From Bacillota bacterium (GTDB lineage Bacteria; Bacillota_I; Bacilli_A; RF39; UBA660), in contig QAMK01000019.1 in NCBI GenBank assembly GCA_003149915.1, positions 1-64,000 of the forward strand: a DNA stretch of 64,000 bases. The letters are read 5' to 3'. A program made the translations under genes and the position numbers. The notes under the pieces were generated by a model, which was given only the letters and a program-made list of their open reading frames with translations, searched no databases and was not told the origin of the DNA. Below are positions 24,413 to 34,246 of the stretch, piece after piece. How positions within the stretch are numbered: position 1 is the first letter of the stretch; every line of letters starts with the position of its first letter.

Positions 24413-25876
24413 ATGGATAATCAAAATATTATAAAGAGTATTGCCGCTAGAACGAACGGCGATATCTATCTCGGTGTAGTAGGAGCGGTTAGAACAGGAA
24501 AAAGTACGTTTATTAAAAAAGTCATTGAGACCTTAGTCGTTCCAAATATCGAAGATGAATACGAAAGAAAACGGACCTTAGATGAAATTCCACAAAGTGC
24601 CAAAGGGAAAACAATCATGACGACAGAGCCTAAATTCGTGCCCAATACGGCTGCTAAAATCAATATCGATGACTTTTCTTGCAATATCAAATTAATCGAC
24701 TGTGTGGGCTATCTAATTAAGGATGCGAAGGGATATGAAGATGAGAATGGTCCAAGATTAGTAAAGACACCTTGGTACGATGATGCTATTCCTTTTGTAG
24801 AAGCAGCAGAAATCGGAACAGAAAAGGTAATTAAAGATCATTCGACCATCGGAGTTGTCATCACGACCGATGGCTCCATCGGTGATTTCACGAGAAGTGA
24901 CTACGAAGAAGCAGAAAAAAGAGTCATCGATGAACTAAAAGAAATCGGTAAACCATTTATCGTCATCTTGAACTCTGTTCATCCGATGTTACCAGAAACC
25001 GCACGTCTAGCAGACCGTTTACATACGGAAAATGACGTTCCCGTCATTCCAATGAATATCGATTCGATGACTGAAAAAGATATTTACGACATCTTGAGAG
25101 AAGCCCTATATGAATTCCCAATTTTAGATGTCGAAATCGAAATGCCAGAATGGATTGCGATTTTAAACTCTAAAAACGAGGTCAAGAAAAGTTATATAGA
25201 ATCGATTCGTAGTAGTGTCGATAACGTCGATAAACTGCGCGATATCGAAACGATTAATACGAAATTCTTAGATAACCCGAATATCGAAAAAGCATACATC
25301 TCGAATGTCGATGCTGGAACGGGAGTCGTGACGATTACATTGACGTCTCCGCCAGAACTCTACAGCAGAGTACTACACGATATCATCCAGATCGATGTCA
25401 GTAGTAAGGCCGGCCTATTATCGCTATTTCAGGAGTACAACGAGGCCAAGAAAGAATATGATCAATTTAAATACGCATTGAAGATGGTTAAGAAAACGGG
25501 TTATGGCATCGCCAATCCAACGATCGAAGACATGAAACTAGATAAACCCGAAGTCATCAAACAAGGAAGCAGATACGGAATTAAACTAAAAGCCGTCGCC
25601 CCTTCGATTCACATGATCAGAGTCGATGTTCAAAGTACATTTGAACCAATTATTGGTAGTGAAGTACAGTCAAAAGAGTTGATCGATCATCTACTAAAAG
25701 ATAAAGAAAACATCTGGAAAAGTGAAATATTCGGTCGTAGTATCGATGCCATCGTTCAAGAAGGAATCCAATCTAAGATTAGTATGATGCCAGATAATAT
25801 CCGTTATAAACTACAAACGATGCTGACAAAAGTTGTCAATAAAGGCTCAAATAATTTATTTGCTATCGTAATATAA
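24413..25876 (+). CDS. spoIVA: Stage IV sporulation protein A, coat basement ATPase
   Basis: SpoIVA polymerises on the forespore surface using ATP and forms the platform for the spore coat. The 487-residue product has the usual length and start (MDNQNIIKSIAARTNGDIYLG), Walker A GAVRTGKST near 26, an IDCVGY Walker-B-like loop, and the conserved C-terminal end near NNLFAIVI. ATG at 24413 is eight bases after AAGGAGA; an upstream GTG adds two residues. It stands alone, between the matrix locus and an XRE regulator. Confidence 0.96.
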   Translation: MDNQNIIKSIAARTNGDIYLGVVGAVRTGKSTFIKKVIETLVVPNIEDEYERKRTLDEIPQSAKGKTIMTTEPKFVPNTAAKINIDDFSCNIKLIDCVGYLIKDAKGYEDENGPRLVKTPWYDDAIPFVEAAEIGTEKVIKDHSTIGVVITTDGSIGDFTRSDYEEAEKRVIDELKEIGKPFIVILNSVHPMLPETARLADRLHTENDVPVIPMNIDSMTEKDIYDILREALYEFPILDVEIEMPEWIAILNSKNEVKKSYIESIRSSVDNVDKLRDIETINTKFLDNPNIEKAYISNVDAGTGVVTITLTSPPELYSRVLHDIIQIDVSSKAGLLSLFQEYNEAKKEYDQFKYALKMVKKTGYGIANPTIEDMKLDKPEVIKQGSRYGIKLKAVAPSIHMIRVDVQSTFEPIIGSEVQSKELIDHLLKDKENIWKSEIFGRSIDAIVQEGIQSKISMMPDNIRYKLQTMLTKVVNKGSNNLFAIVI

Positions 25877-25907
25877 GATTTTTCTTTTCTTTTCCGGAAA
25901 AAAATGA

Positions 25908-25970
25908 TATACTAAAATTACTTAAAGGGCTAGTAAAGACTTTATGATTTTACCGAGCTCTTTTATTTTT
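25908..25970 (+). promoter_or_regulatory. Promoter and leader terminator of the XRE regulator
   Basis: TATACT at 25908-25913 is followed by a hairpin (25924-25957, arms near AAGGGCT and GAGCTCTT) and TTTTATTTTT, all before the ATG at 25989. The gene therefore has an intrinsic terminator in its own leader, suggesting attenuation. It could instead be the spoIVA terminator. Confidence 0.5.
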
Positions 25971-25988
25971 GTACAGGTAGGGTAGATT

Positions 25989-26195
25989 ATGAAGAAAATC
26001 ACGGTTGGTCAAAAAATTGCAAAGAGACGAAAAGAAAAAGGGTTGACTCAAAAAGAGTTAGCAGAAATGCTACATCTGACAAACAAAGATGTAAGTAGAT
26101 GGGAATCATGCGACTGGTACCCAAATTATGAAGTGTTAGGAAAATTATGTGAAATCCTAGATATTTCGTTGGATGATTTATTTGATACAAAATAA
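25989..26195 (+). CDS. Small XRE-family HTH regulator
   Basis: A 68-residue protein that is essentially one Cro/C1-type helix-turn-helix: IAKRRKEKGLTQKELAEML, recognition helix near NKDVSRWES, then a dimer-stabilising C terminus (LDISLDDLF). No effector domain. Leader hairpin upstream. Faces the convergent pyrG gene. Target unknown; it lies near but outside the matrix locus. Confidence 0.85.
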   Translation: MKKITVGQKIAKRRKEKGLTQKELAEMLHLTNKDVSRWESCDWYPNYEVLGKLCEILDISLDDLFDTK

Positions 26196-26207
26196 AAAGA
26201 AAAGGGC

Positions 26208-27812
26208 TTACCTTTTCTTTTTAATTGCGCTTCCAATGAAGTTTTTAAATAATGGATGAGGTCTGTTCGGTCTACTTTTAAATTCGGGATGGAATTGGCA
26301 TGCAACGAAGAAATCGTTCTTTGGATATTCGATCATTTCGACTAAGTTAGAAGCCGGATTGATACCAGAGATGACAAGTCCGTGTTGTTCTAACATCTCT
26401 TGATATTTATTATTGAATTCATAACGATGACGATGACGTTCTAAAATGAGGTCTTGGCCGTATATCTGATGGGTTAGAGTCCCTTTTTTGATTTGACATT
26501 CGTAATTACCTAGACGAAGTGTTCCACCCATATTGGTAATCGATTTTTGGTCTGCCATCAAAGCGATAACTGGATTTTTCGCAAGTTCATCGAACTCTGT
26601 AGAAGTAGCATCCTCGATTCCACATACGTTTCTAGCAAACTCGATAACGGCAATTTGCATACCGAGACACAATCCCAAATAAGGAATGTTGTGTTCTCTT
26701 GCGTATTGACACGCTAAAATCATACCAGGGATACCACGACTACCGAAACCACCCGGAACGATGATGCCTTTGACATTCTTAAATACAGCATCCAAGTTTT
26801 CTTCTTTTTCAAGGGCTTCTGAATCTACCCATAAGATTTTGACATTCTTTTTATGAGCATATCCAGCATGTTTTAAACTTTCTACAACAGAAATATAGGC
26901 ATCGTGTAATTCGACGTATTTACCGACCAAAGCGATTTCTACTTCGTCTTTTAAGTTGTCGACTGTATGAACGAGAGACTCCCATTCTTTTAAATTGATC
27001 TTAGATACTGGTAAATGAAAGTGATTTAAAATCTCTTCATCAAATTTCTGATTGTAATAATTTAATGGAATTTGATAAATATTCGTAACGTCGGTAGATG
27101 AAATAACACATTCTTTAGGAACGGAACAGAATAGACTGATTTTAGATTTTAAAGAGTCATCCAAATCGACTGGAGTTCGACAGACGATAAAATCCGGTTG
27201 AATGCCAAGACCACGTAGTTCGATGACAGAATGTTGTGTCGGTTTCGTTTTCAGTTCACCAGAGCCATAGATAGAAGGAACCAAAGAAGTATGTACAAAT
27301 ACCGTATTTTCATATCCTTCATCGCTTCGAAATTGTCTAAGTGCTTCTAAGAATGCCTCGCTTTCGATATCGCCGATTGTGCCACCAATTTCTGTAATGA
27401 CGATATCGGCACCCGAAGATTTAGCGGCATCGTAGACTTTGCTCTTAATCTCGTTGGTGACATGCGGTACAATTTGAACCGTTCCACCTAAAAAATCACC
27501 ACGACGTTCTTTTTCGATGACAGAAGAGAAAATTTTCCCCATCGTCATATTGGATGTATAATTTAACTCTTCATCGATAAATCGTTCGTAGTGACCTAAA
27601 TCCAAATCTGTCTCAGATCCATCGGCAGTGACGAAAACCTCTCCATGTTGATATGGACTCATCGTTCCCGGATCGACATTGATATACGGATCAAACTTCT
27701 GCATGAACACTTTATAACCACGTGACTTTAATAAAAGTGCGATGGAAGAAGCTGTAATTCCTTTCCCCAGACCAGAGACAACTCCGCCTGTTACAAATAC
27801 ATATTTTGCCAT
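26208..27812 (-). CDS. pyrG: CTP synthase
   Basis: PyrG makes CTP from UTP, ATP and glutamine. The 534-residue product has the usual length: synthetase domain with [11 protein letters not shown] at the N terminus, and a glutaminase domain with the nucleophile Cys in GLCLGMQ and the triad HPEF near the C terminus. AGGGAGGTGT precedes the ATG. A hairpin terminator sits in the leader, as in Bacillus pyrG. Confidence 0.97.
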   Translation of the reverse strand: MAKYVFVTGGVVSGLGKGITASSIALLLKSRGYKVFMQKFDPYINVDPGTMSPYQHGEVFVTADGSETDLDLGHYERFIDEELNYTSNMTMGKIFSSVIEKERRGDFLGGTVQIVPHVTNEIKSKVYDAAKSSGADIVITEIGGTIGDIESEAFLEALRQFRSDEGYENTVFVHTSLVPSIYGSGELKTKPTQHSVIELRGLGIQPDFIVCRTPVDLDDSLKSKISLFCSVPKECVISSTDVTNIYQIPLNYYNQKFDEEILNHFHLPVSKINLKEWESLVHTVDNLKDEVEIALVGKYVELHDAYISVVESLKHAGYAHKKNVKILWVDSEALEKEENLDAVFKNVKGIIVPGGFGSRGIPGMILACQYAREHNIPYLGLCLGMQIAVIEFARNVCGIEDATSTEFDELAKNPVIALMADQKSITNMGGTLRLGNYECQIKKGTLTHQIYGQDLILERHRHRYEFNNKYQEMLEQHGLVISGINPASNLVEMIEYPKNDFFVACQFHPEFKSRPNRPHPLFKNFIGSAIKKKR

Positions 27813-27831
27813 TTAAAACACCTCCCTAAAT

Positions 27832-27879
27832 AAAAAAACCTTAGAGAACGGCTTTCTCTAAGGGCTCTCTTAAATTATA
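27832..27879 (-). promoter_or_regulatory. pyrG promoter and leader attenuator
   Basis: On the minus strand, TATAAT (27879-27874) is followed by a CCTTAGAGAA/TTCTCTAAGG hairpin (27863-27839) and seven T, all upstream of the pyrG ribosome site. Bacillus pyrG uses CTP-sensitive attenuation with G additions at a GGG start; no GGG is seen at the expected start here, so the trigger may differ. Confidence 0.6.
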
Positions 27880-27902
27880 CCATAAAAGGATAAGAGAGGG
27901 TA

Positions 27903-29594
27903 TTAATTGACATTACGATTTACAAGTTTTTTCTTTCGGAATGGAAAAACACTCGAAATAATGGGAGTTAAGAAAATTCCAAGAATTGTAAATAGTTGTA
28001 AATAAGATGCAATTTGATGAGCAGTTGTACCAAGATACGTCAAAGTAAATGTTCCGTTACCAGATATCCTTACAGTTAAAAATCCACGTTCATTTTCGAA
28101 TAGTTCTAAAGAATCTCCATCCTCACTTCCCAAGTGATATCCCAAATAGTAAAGACGAGGAAGTTCTAAGGTGACAGTACCCGCATTATCCGTTACTGTA
28201 AACGTTAAATCTGGCACATCACTTTCTAAAACATCGACAGTTGCATCTCCTTCTAGTACGATGACATCTCCATTCCTACCGTAATAGTAATCGATATTGT
28301 TTTTCGTATGAACTGGTAAATATTCTTCGGAATGTCCCATCGCAAGATTATCTTCAACGACATCGGTCGTCGTATAGTAATTCTCATATAAGTTATTTAA
28401 ATAGCTGATAGAAGAGATAAGAATACAAGCGATTACCAAATAAGCAGAGTATCTTCGCAAATCCGGATTTTGAATGTAGATTAAGAACAATGGCACTAAC
28501 AAAGACATCGAAATGGCAAGTATCGTCTGCATTCGCCATGGGAACTGAATCATATAGAATATTTCTGGTATATTTTGCCATGGAAAGTTTTTAAGCGAAA
28601 ATAAGAAACATAAGAACGACAACAAGAAGAAAAAGAAGAACAACCGATTGCGCTGTGGCTTGACAAGATAAAACAAGAAACTGAGAACGAATCCGATGAC
28701 GGTAAAAATGTTTAAGAACATCGGTACTTCCCAAGCATAATCGATATCTGGATTAAAGTATTGTCCTAAATCCATGCTGTAGTACTCCATGTAATCCAAC
28801 CCAGCCATCTCGCCATCGGCATAGACGACGTAGTTTCCAAATAAGTTGTGTTCGATAACTGTAACGAAGAAAGGAAGAACGAGTAATGTCACAATGCCTA
28901 CTGCTAAGAGTAGTTTTGGAAATACTTCCCTTGTAAATAGTTTACGCATGAATACTAAGAAGAACGGAATTAAAAAAACCGTAAAGTACATCGCAATGAC
29001 TAAGTGAGATAGAAATAATCCCGTATATCCGATGACAAAGAAACAGAAGAACTCCCGATATCGTTTTTCTAATAAGTAGATGAGTCCTAGTAAAATCATC
29101 GGCATGAATAGGAATACGAACACTTCGTTTAATGCCCCTCGTACGACGATATCGCCAATCCGATATGGGAAGAAAATAAATGCTGCCGCAGCGACGAAAG
29201 AAAGCGTCTTAGAATGGAATAACTTCATCCCAATCCAATAGACGAAACACGAAGATAAAATCGTAATCAAAGTATAGAGAACAGCCAGTGAATCTAGTAT
29301 ACTAGGATTGAATATCTTACCGATACGGTACGTATAAGCCAAAATCGTATGAGGTAAAGATGGATAGAAAAGATTGATTCCGTATCCCAAGTTATTGGCA
29401 ATTCTAGGTGAAATCAAAGCAGGGAACGGATCATCCAAAGAAATGTAACTTTCAATCACAGTAGCATTACTCGTATGGAAATTCGTATCGTGTCCCAAGC
29501 GATGTGTATTACAAAGGAGTGGCAACATACTGATAATACTGAAGATGACGATTCCTAAAAGCGCCCATTTATGTTCCCAAAGTTTCTTTTTCAT
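27903..29594 (-). CDS. Polytopic membrane protein, glycosyltransferase-like
   Basis: A 563-residue protein with about 11-12 membrane helices. It starts with a basic region and a helix, then GHDTNFH in the first outer loop, which resembles the HD-containing loop of GT-C glycosyltransferases and of the PTPS-related membrane family. A beta-rich outer domain (about 430-530) precedes the last helix and a basic tail. A lipid-linked sugar transferase acting outside the membrane is plausible; no substrate can be named. It ends close to the pyrG promoter. Confidence 0.7.
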   Translation of the reverse strand: MKKKLWEHKWALLGIVIFSIISMLPLLCNTHRLGHDTNFHTSNATVIESYISLDDPFPALISPRIANNLGYGINLFYPSLPHTILAYTYRIGKIFNPSILDSLAVLYTLITILSSCFVYWIGMKLFHSKTLSFVAAAAFIFFPYRIGDIVVRGALNEVFVFLFMPMILLGLIYLLEKRYREFFCFFVIGYTGLFLSHLVIAMYFTVFLIPFFLVFMRKLFTREVFPKLLLAVGIVTLLVLPFFVTVIEHNLFGNYVVYADGEMAGLDYMEYYSMDLGQYFNPDIDYAWEVPMFLNIFTVIGFVLSFLFYLVKPQRNRLFFFFFLLSFLCFLFSLKNFPWQNIPEIFYMIQFPWRMQTILAISMSLLVPLFLIYIQNPDLRRYSAYLVIACILISSISYLNNLYENYYTTTDVVEDNLAMGHSEEYLPVHTKNNIDYYYGRNGDVIVLEGDATVDVLESDVPDLTFTVTDNAGTVTLELPRLYYLGYHLGSEDGDSLELFENERGFLTVRISGNGTFTLTYLGTTAHQIASYLQLFTILGIFLTPIISSVFPFRKKKLVNRNVN

Positions 29595-29843
29595 AACTAT
29601 CCCTCGATTCGAATCTAATACTTATATTATACTAAATTCAGAAGTTCTCGTAAATCTAGAATTATAGAACACAGGTTATCAAAACAAGACGAGTAGATTT
29701 TTCAAAAACCCTTTAAAATCGGCCTGAAAATTAGTCAATTTGTGTTAAATTTGTTGATTTTACAGTTAAAACGTGATAACTTTATATATGTAAGCATAGA
29801 AGTGCTTAAAAAAACAACTGAATATATGGAGGAATTTTAAATT

Positions 29844-30119
29844 ATGAAAAAAGTAGAATTAGTAGAAGCAGTTGCTGAAAAGACTGGTTTAACAAAAGCT
29901 GATGCAACTCGTGCAATCGATGCAACATTTGATGCAATCACAGAAGCACTAAAAAAAGGAGAAAAGACTACTTTAGTAGGATTCGGAACTTTCGGTGTAT
30001 CTGAAAGAGCTGCTAGAAGCGGAAGAAATCCACAAACTGGAGCACCTGTTACAATCGCTGCTCGTACAGCTGTTACATTCAAAGCAGGAGCTGCTTTAAA
30101 AGAAGCTGTTAATAAATAA
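29844..30119 (+). CDS. hup: DNA-binding protein HU
   Basis: A 91-residue HU/IHF-family protein, MKKVELVEAVAEKTGL at the start, GFGTFGV before the arm and RNPQTG at its tip, the standard HU features. HU bends and compacts DNA. It has a long upstream region (29595-29843) with a TTTACA/TTATAT promoter candidate near 29758-29787, a GGAGG site and a terminator. Codons are strongly biased, as in a highly expressed gene. Confidence 0.97.
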   Translation: MKKVELVEAVAEKTGLTKADATRAIDATFDAITEALKKGEKTTLVGFGTFGVSERAARSGRNPQTGAPVTIAARTAVTFKAGAALKEAVNK

Positions 30120-30141
30120 AAAGCCTTTGGCTTTTTTTTTG
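30119..30141 (+). terminator. Terminator of HU gene
   Basis: AAAAGCC/GGCTTTT hairpin with a TTT loop and a run of nine or more T. Confidence 0.8.
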
Positions 30142-30185
30142 CCATAAATCCTGTTATAATAGAGATAGAATAGAGGTGCTAGAAG

Positions 30186-30875
30186 ATGCCAACATTAACG
30201 ACTCATATAGCAGTTGCAGAGAAAGTATGTACTAAGTTAAAGTTAAAAGATAAAGATTTAACGGTACTGGGAGCAGCGATTGTCGACTGGTCCAATAACT
30301 TTGAAAATAAAAAGCACACCATCACTCATTTTCAAAATCCGAAGAGTGAGGGAATCGAAAATTTAGAATCTCTTCCAGATGTCGATCAATTTGTCAAAAA
30401 GTACCAAAATCAACTAGATGACCCGATTGTCAAAGGATATTGGATTCATCTTTTAACAGATCTTTATTTCAACCGTTATATTTATGAGAACATTTATTTA
30501 TACGATGTTCACGGTAATGTCGTAGGAGTTCGTCTTGCCAATCACAAAGTAAAATTGTGTTCGCCAGAAGATGCCATAAATTTAAAACATCAAGATTTCT
30601 ATGAGTTCGATAACTATCTTCGAATCAAAAAAGAAGTGCATCCCTTAAAGTACGAAGGACTATTTGACCGTGTCAAAAAGATGGAAGAAGTGTTGATGAA
30701 TCAAAAAACATATGAAAAAGATGCCAAAAGTTACAATGACTCTCTTGTCTTTTTTAAAGATAGAGGAATTCATATGACGTTTTATCAACCGGATTTAGAA
30801 CTGTTTCATAAATACAACTTAATTAAATTATTAAACCAGTGTGTAGATTACATTGCTTCTGTGATAGAGAAGTAG
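30186..30875 (+). CDS. Putative zinc-dependent phospholipase C-like protein
   Basis: A 229-residue soluble protein. MPTLTTHIAVAEKV at the start, AAIVDWSNN near 32 and YWIHLLTDLYFNRYIY near 95 place His and Asp residues as in the helical zinc-dependent phospholipase C/S1-P1-like family found as orphan genes in Bacillota. There is no signal peptide, so any activity would be intracellular. TATAAT at 30155-30160 suggests its own promoter. The match is by pattern only. Confidence 0.6.
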   Translation: MPTLTTHIAVAEKVCTKLKLKDKDLTVLGAAIVDWSNNFENKKHTITHFQNPKSEGIENLESLPDVDQFVKKYQNQLDDPIVKGYWIHLLTDLYFNRYIYENIYLYDVHGNVVGVRLANHKVKLCSPEDAINLKHQDFYEFDNYLRIKKEVHPLKYEGLFDRVKKMEEVLMNQKTYEKDAKSYNDSLVFFKDRGIHMTFYQPDLELFHKYNLIKLLNQCVDYIASVIEK

Positions 30876-30918
30876 TCAATCTGCCTTTTTTTTGGTATAA
30901 TGTTGATGTGGTGATACC

Positions 30919-32016
30919 ATGTTAGAAGAAGCATTAGAATTAGTTCGTTATATGGATTCATACGGGTACGATGCCTACATTGTCGGAGGGTTCGTAAGAG
31001 ACTATCTGTTGCACATCGAATCATCCGACATCGATATTTGTACCAATGCGACTCCAAAAGATATTCGTGAGGTGTTTCAAGATGCCTGTATGCCAAACGA
31101 TGATTACGGTTCTGTAACCGTTTATTATAAAGGAATTCGTTTTGAAATTACGACGTTTCGGAAAGAATTGTCCTATATCGATAACAGAAGACCAAGTAAA
31201 ATTATCTATATTAATAATTTAAAAGAAGATTTATCGCGCCGTGACTTTACCATCAATACTTTTTGTATGGATAAAAACGGAACAGTGATCGACCTATTTG
31301 AAGCAAAGAGGGACTTAGAACAAAAGAGAATCGAAACAGTAGGCGATGCCATAGAAAAGTTTAGTGAAGACAGTCTCCGTATTTTAAGAGCAATTCGTTT
31401 TGCAACAAAGTTGAATTTTCATTTGAGTGATGCTGTGAAACATGCCATCGAAGAGACGAAATCACTATTAAAGAAATTGTCATATCAACGAAAGAAAGAG
31501 GAACTAGAAAAAATATTTACTTCGCCAAATGTCAAATATGGAGTATCCTTACTTTTAGAGTTGGGATTAGATAGCGAATTAGAAATTCCAAAGTTAAGAA
31601 CGGTAGAAAGTTTTGAAGATATTCTAGGTGTATGGGCCCAGTTAGACGTATGTGATATCTATCCATTTTCTAATAATGAGAAATCTCTAATCGAAGCCAT
31701 TCAACAATGTATGGAAAAGAACAACTTAGACTATCGGACTCTATATCAATACGATTTATACCCGAACTTAGTGGCAGCGACGATGAAGAAGATTCCAAAA
31801 GAAAAGGTGGCGGAAGCATACGAAGAGATGCCAATTCACAGCAAAAAAGAAATCGCCATTTCGAGTCTGGAGATTGCAGAGTTACTCCATCGTAAACCCG
31901 GTCCATTTATCAAAGAAATCCGTCAAGATATCGAACAAAAGATTTTGACGATGAAATTAAAAAATGAAAAATCAGCCATAACAGAATATATTATAAGTAA
32001 GAGGTTTGACAATTAA
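30919..32016 (+). CDS. cca: CCA-adding tRNA nucleotidyltransferase
   Basis: A 365-residue class II nucleotidyltransferase that builds or repairs the CCA end of tRNA. GGFVRDYLL near 23, the metal-binding DIDICTNA near 37, RRDFTINT near 109, and the RILRAIRFATKL element after it are all in place. Shorter than Bacillus Cca (about 400) because the C-terminal tail is reduced. GTGGTGAT precedes the ATG. Confidence 0.93.
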   Translation: MLEEALELVRYMDSYGYDAYIVGGFVRDYLLHIESSDIDICTNATPKDIREVFQDACMPNDDYGSVTVYYKGIRFEITTFRKELSYIDNRRPSKIIYINNLKEDLSRRDFTINTFCMDKNGTVIDLFEAKRDLEQKRIETVGDAIEKFSEDSLRILRAIRFATKLNFHLSDAVKHAIEETKSLLKKLSYQRKKEELEKIFTSPNVKYGVSLLLELGLDSELEIPKLRTVESFEDILGVWAQLDVCDIYPFSNNEKSLIEAIQQCMEKNNLDYRTLYQYDLYPNLVAATMKKIPKEKVAEAYEEMPIHSKKEIAISSLEIAELLHRKPGPFIKEIRQDIEQKILTMKLKNEKSAITEYIISKRFDN

Positions 32017-32056
32017 TCAAAACGGTTTATAATAAAAAACATTTAGGAGGGATGTT

Positions 32057-32761
32057 ATGAAAAGTGAACACATTATGAACTTTTTAAAAGATGGTTCTTT
32101 CAGCATGCCTTACTATTTGATTCAATTTCGCAAAGAGTTATCCGTATCCGATATGGATTTAATCGTCTTAGCGTATTTAGAAAATTTAGGGGATCATTTC
32201 CTATTTAATCCAGAAGAGATTCAAAGTAGGTTAAATATGACTCAGATGGAAATCATGATGTCAATTTCCAATTTGACAGACAAACATCTAATTACGGTGG
32301 AATCGATAAAAAATGAAAAAGGGGTTATGGAGGAATACATTTCTCTAGAAGATTTCTATCGCAAAGTCACATCCTTGCTAGTGGAACGTTGGAAAAAAGA
32401 AGAGGAAAAAGGCGAAGAAATTCAGGCCGGAAATGTATACGAAGCCATCGAAAAAGAATTTGGTCGGCCATTGAGTCCGATGGAATATGAAATCATCAAA
32501 GCATGGTTAGATTCTGGAACAGATGAAGACATGATTATGGAAGCATTGAAAGAAGCAACATTCAACGGTGTAGCAAATTTACGATACATCGACAAGATTA
32601 TTTATGACTGGTCTAAAAAAGGATATAAAAGCGTAGAAGAAGTAAGACGACACAATGCTCGTTGGAAAGAAGAAAAAAGCAAACAACAAGAACAGAAAGA
32701 GGTGGAAAAGCCAAAAGAGATCTTCGATTTCGATTGGTTTGACGATGACAACAGTGAATAA
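32057..32761 (+). CDS. dnaD: Primosome protein DnaD
   Basis: A 234-residue protein with an N-terminal winged-helix part (residues about 15-90) and a C-terminal DnaD/DnaB2 domain containing YEIIKAWLDSG and the YIDKIIYDWSKKG motif near 178-190. DnaD helps load the replicative helicase. It overlaps nth by 17 bases, the Bacillus dnaD-nth arrangement. Confidence 0.92.
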   Translation: MKSEHIMNFLKDGSFSMPYYLIQFRKELSVSDMDLIVLAYLENLGDHFLFNPEEIQSRLNMTQMEIMMSISNLTDKHLITVESIKNEKGVMEEYISLEDFYRKVTSLLVERWKKEEEKGEEIQAGNVYEAIEKEFGRPLSPMEYEIIKAWLDSGTDEDMIMEALKEATFNGVANLRYIDKIIYDWSKKGYKSVEEVRRHNARWKEEKSKQQEQKEVEKPKEIFDFDWFDDDNSE

Positions 32762-33386
32762 AGTAGAACAAATTGAAAACTATTTAGAGGAACTTTATCC
32801 CAATCCAAAATGTGAACTAGAGTACTCCAAAGATTACGAATTATTATTAGCAACGATGTTAAGTGCCCAAACGACCGATAAACGAGTCAATCAAGTAACG
32901 AGAGTACTATTTCGCAAATATCCGTCGCTAGAAGCATTAAAAGATGCCCCAAGAGAGGATATCGAAGAGATCATTAAACCGATTGGAACCTATCAGAGAA
33001 AGAGTCTATACGTCAAAGAAATCACCACGATTATCGTCGATCAATACGGTGGAAAAACTCCATCTGATCGGAAAATTTTAGAGTCTCTGCCTGGAGTAGG
33101 CCATAAGACTGTAAACGTGTTTCTAAGTAACATTTACGATGTTCCAGCAATCGCCGTCGATACCCATGTAGAACGAGTCAGTAAACGATTAGGGCTTGCC
33201 AAAAAAGATGACTCTGTTTTAGCAGTAGAGAAAAAGTTAGAGAAATATTTCGACCCATCTGTATGGGGAAGACGTCATCATCAATTGGTCTTATTCGGAA
33301 GATACCATTGCAAAAGCATGAAACCAGAATGTGATAGTTGCAAATTACAAGAAATTTGTAAGTATTACAAGACTTTAAAAAAATAA
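32745..33386 (+). CDS. nth: Endonuclease III
   Basis: A 213-residue DNA glycosylase/AP lyase for oxidised pyrimidines. LPGVGHKT with the catalytic Lys (near 114), VDTHVERVS with the catalytic Asp (near 132), and a C-terminal 4Fe-4S loop C-x6-C-x2-C-x5-C are all present. ATG at 32745 overlaps dnaD; a longer frame upstream is only dnaD in another frame. Confidence 0.96.
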   Translation: MTTVNKVEQIENYLEELYPNPKCELEYSKDYELLLATMLSAQTTDKRVNQVTRVLFRKYPSLEALKDAPREDIEEIIKPIGTYQRKSLYVKEITTIIVDQYGGKTPSDRKILESLPGVGHKTVNVFLSNIYDVPAIAVDTHVERVSKRLGLAKKDDSVLAVEKKLEKYFDPSVWGRRHHQLVLFGRYHCKSMKPECDSCKLQEICKYYKTLKK

Positions 33387-33402
33387 GAAACAGTGATATA
33401 AT

Positions 33403-33427
33403 AGCCACCAAAAAGGGTGGTTATTTT
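33403..33427 (+). terminator. Hairpin at the nth end carrying the next ribosome site
   Basis: AGCCACC pairs with GGTGGTT around AAAAAG, followed by ATTTTT. The right arm holds the GGTGG ribosome site of the gene at 33429, and a TATAAT lies at 33397-33402, so nth termination and the next gene's start overlap. Confidence 0.5.
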
Positions 33428-33428
33428 T

Positions 33429-34190
33429 ATGTTGAAATTAACGTACGTCGATTTTGAAAAGTTACCATGTTTGATTGATCAATATGAATGTGTTCGCTTG
33501 TTGACACCACATACTGTTGTAAAGTTAGCATTTGCAATTACTCCGGAACGCCTGGCAGGATTATCTCAAAAATACATTGAAGGATCCGCCTTACCAGTCG
33601 ATTATTGTCAAATTGCAGAGCAAACATTTTTATATACGATGCCGAAAATCGACGGTCTAAATTTGTCACAATATGCATTTCACAATTTATCTGATTTGAC
33701 AGATTGTTTTACTCTTGCTTTACAAACCTTGAAGGAGTTCCATCAAAACGATATCTATCCGAGTGATATACATGAAGGCAATATTATCTTTGACGGTACA
33801 AGACTAGGATTCATCGATTTAGAAGAGGCTGGCTGTGACGATCTGATGCCAATCAAACATTTTTGGCATAAAAAAAGATTAAAAAACGTGTATGACTTAC
33901 CAATAGATGAACGACAGAAGAGTATTTTAGTTGGTAAAATGCAATTACTTCATTTATTTTTAAGTGCCACGTCTTCTGGAGTTTGTCACTTAGACTATGA
34001 CACGATTGCTGAAATAGGAGAACTTAGTCCAGAGACACAGAACTATTTTAATTATCTTTTCGATCATCCTGCGATGATTTCGGAAGACGATTATTTAGAA
34101 GATGCGATTGCCGTACTTCATACTCACGAAAACAAGACGCTAAAAAAGAAAATGGATGACTCCTCTGTACGGATGATGCCAGTTTGGTAA
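33429..34190 (+). CDS. Protein-kinase-like protein
   Basis: A 253-residue protein with a reduced kinase-like core. DIHEGNIIF near 115 matches the catalytic-loop pattern HxDxxxxN in a shifted form (Asp and Asn kept) and GFIDLEEAG near 128 stands for DFG/DFE. The N lobe is short, and no glycine-rich loop is clear. It may be a small aminoglycoside-phosphotransferase-like kinase or an inactive relative. A second kinase-like gene of another size is at 49555. ATG at 33429 preferred over an earlier GTG because of spacing. Confidence 0.6.
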   Translation: MLKLTYVDFEKLPCLIDQYECVRLLTPHTVVKLAFAITPERLAGLSQKYIEGSALPVDYCQIAEQTFLYTMPKIDGLNLSQYAFHNLSDLTDCFTLALQTLKEFHQNDIYPSDIHEGNIIFDGTRLGFIDLEEAGCDDLMPIKHFWHKKRLKNVYDLPIDERQKSILVGKMQLLHLFLSATSSGVCHLDYDTIAEIGELSPETQNYFNYLFDHPAMISEDDYLEDAIAVLHTHENKTLKKKMDDSSVRMMPVW

Positions 34191-34210
34191 TAAACAATAG
34201 AACTATGCGT

Positions 34211-34242
34211 AAGGTGTTCTAAGTGATTGGGACACCTTTTTC
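34211..34242 (+). terminator. Terminator of kinase-like gene
   Basis: AAGGTGT/ACACCTT stem with a loop of about 14 bases followed by TTTTT. Confidence 0.7.
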
Positions 34243-34246
34243 GTAC

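Noticed and set aside
32655-32744. A longer N terminus for endonuclease III
   Set aside because: The extra residues are the dnaD sequence in another frame; the family start lies at 32745.
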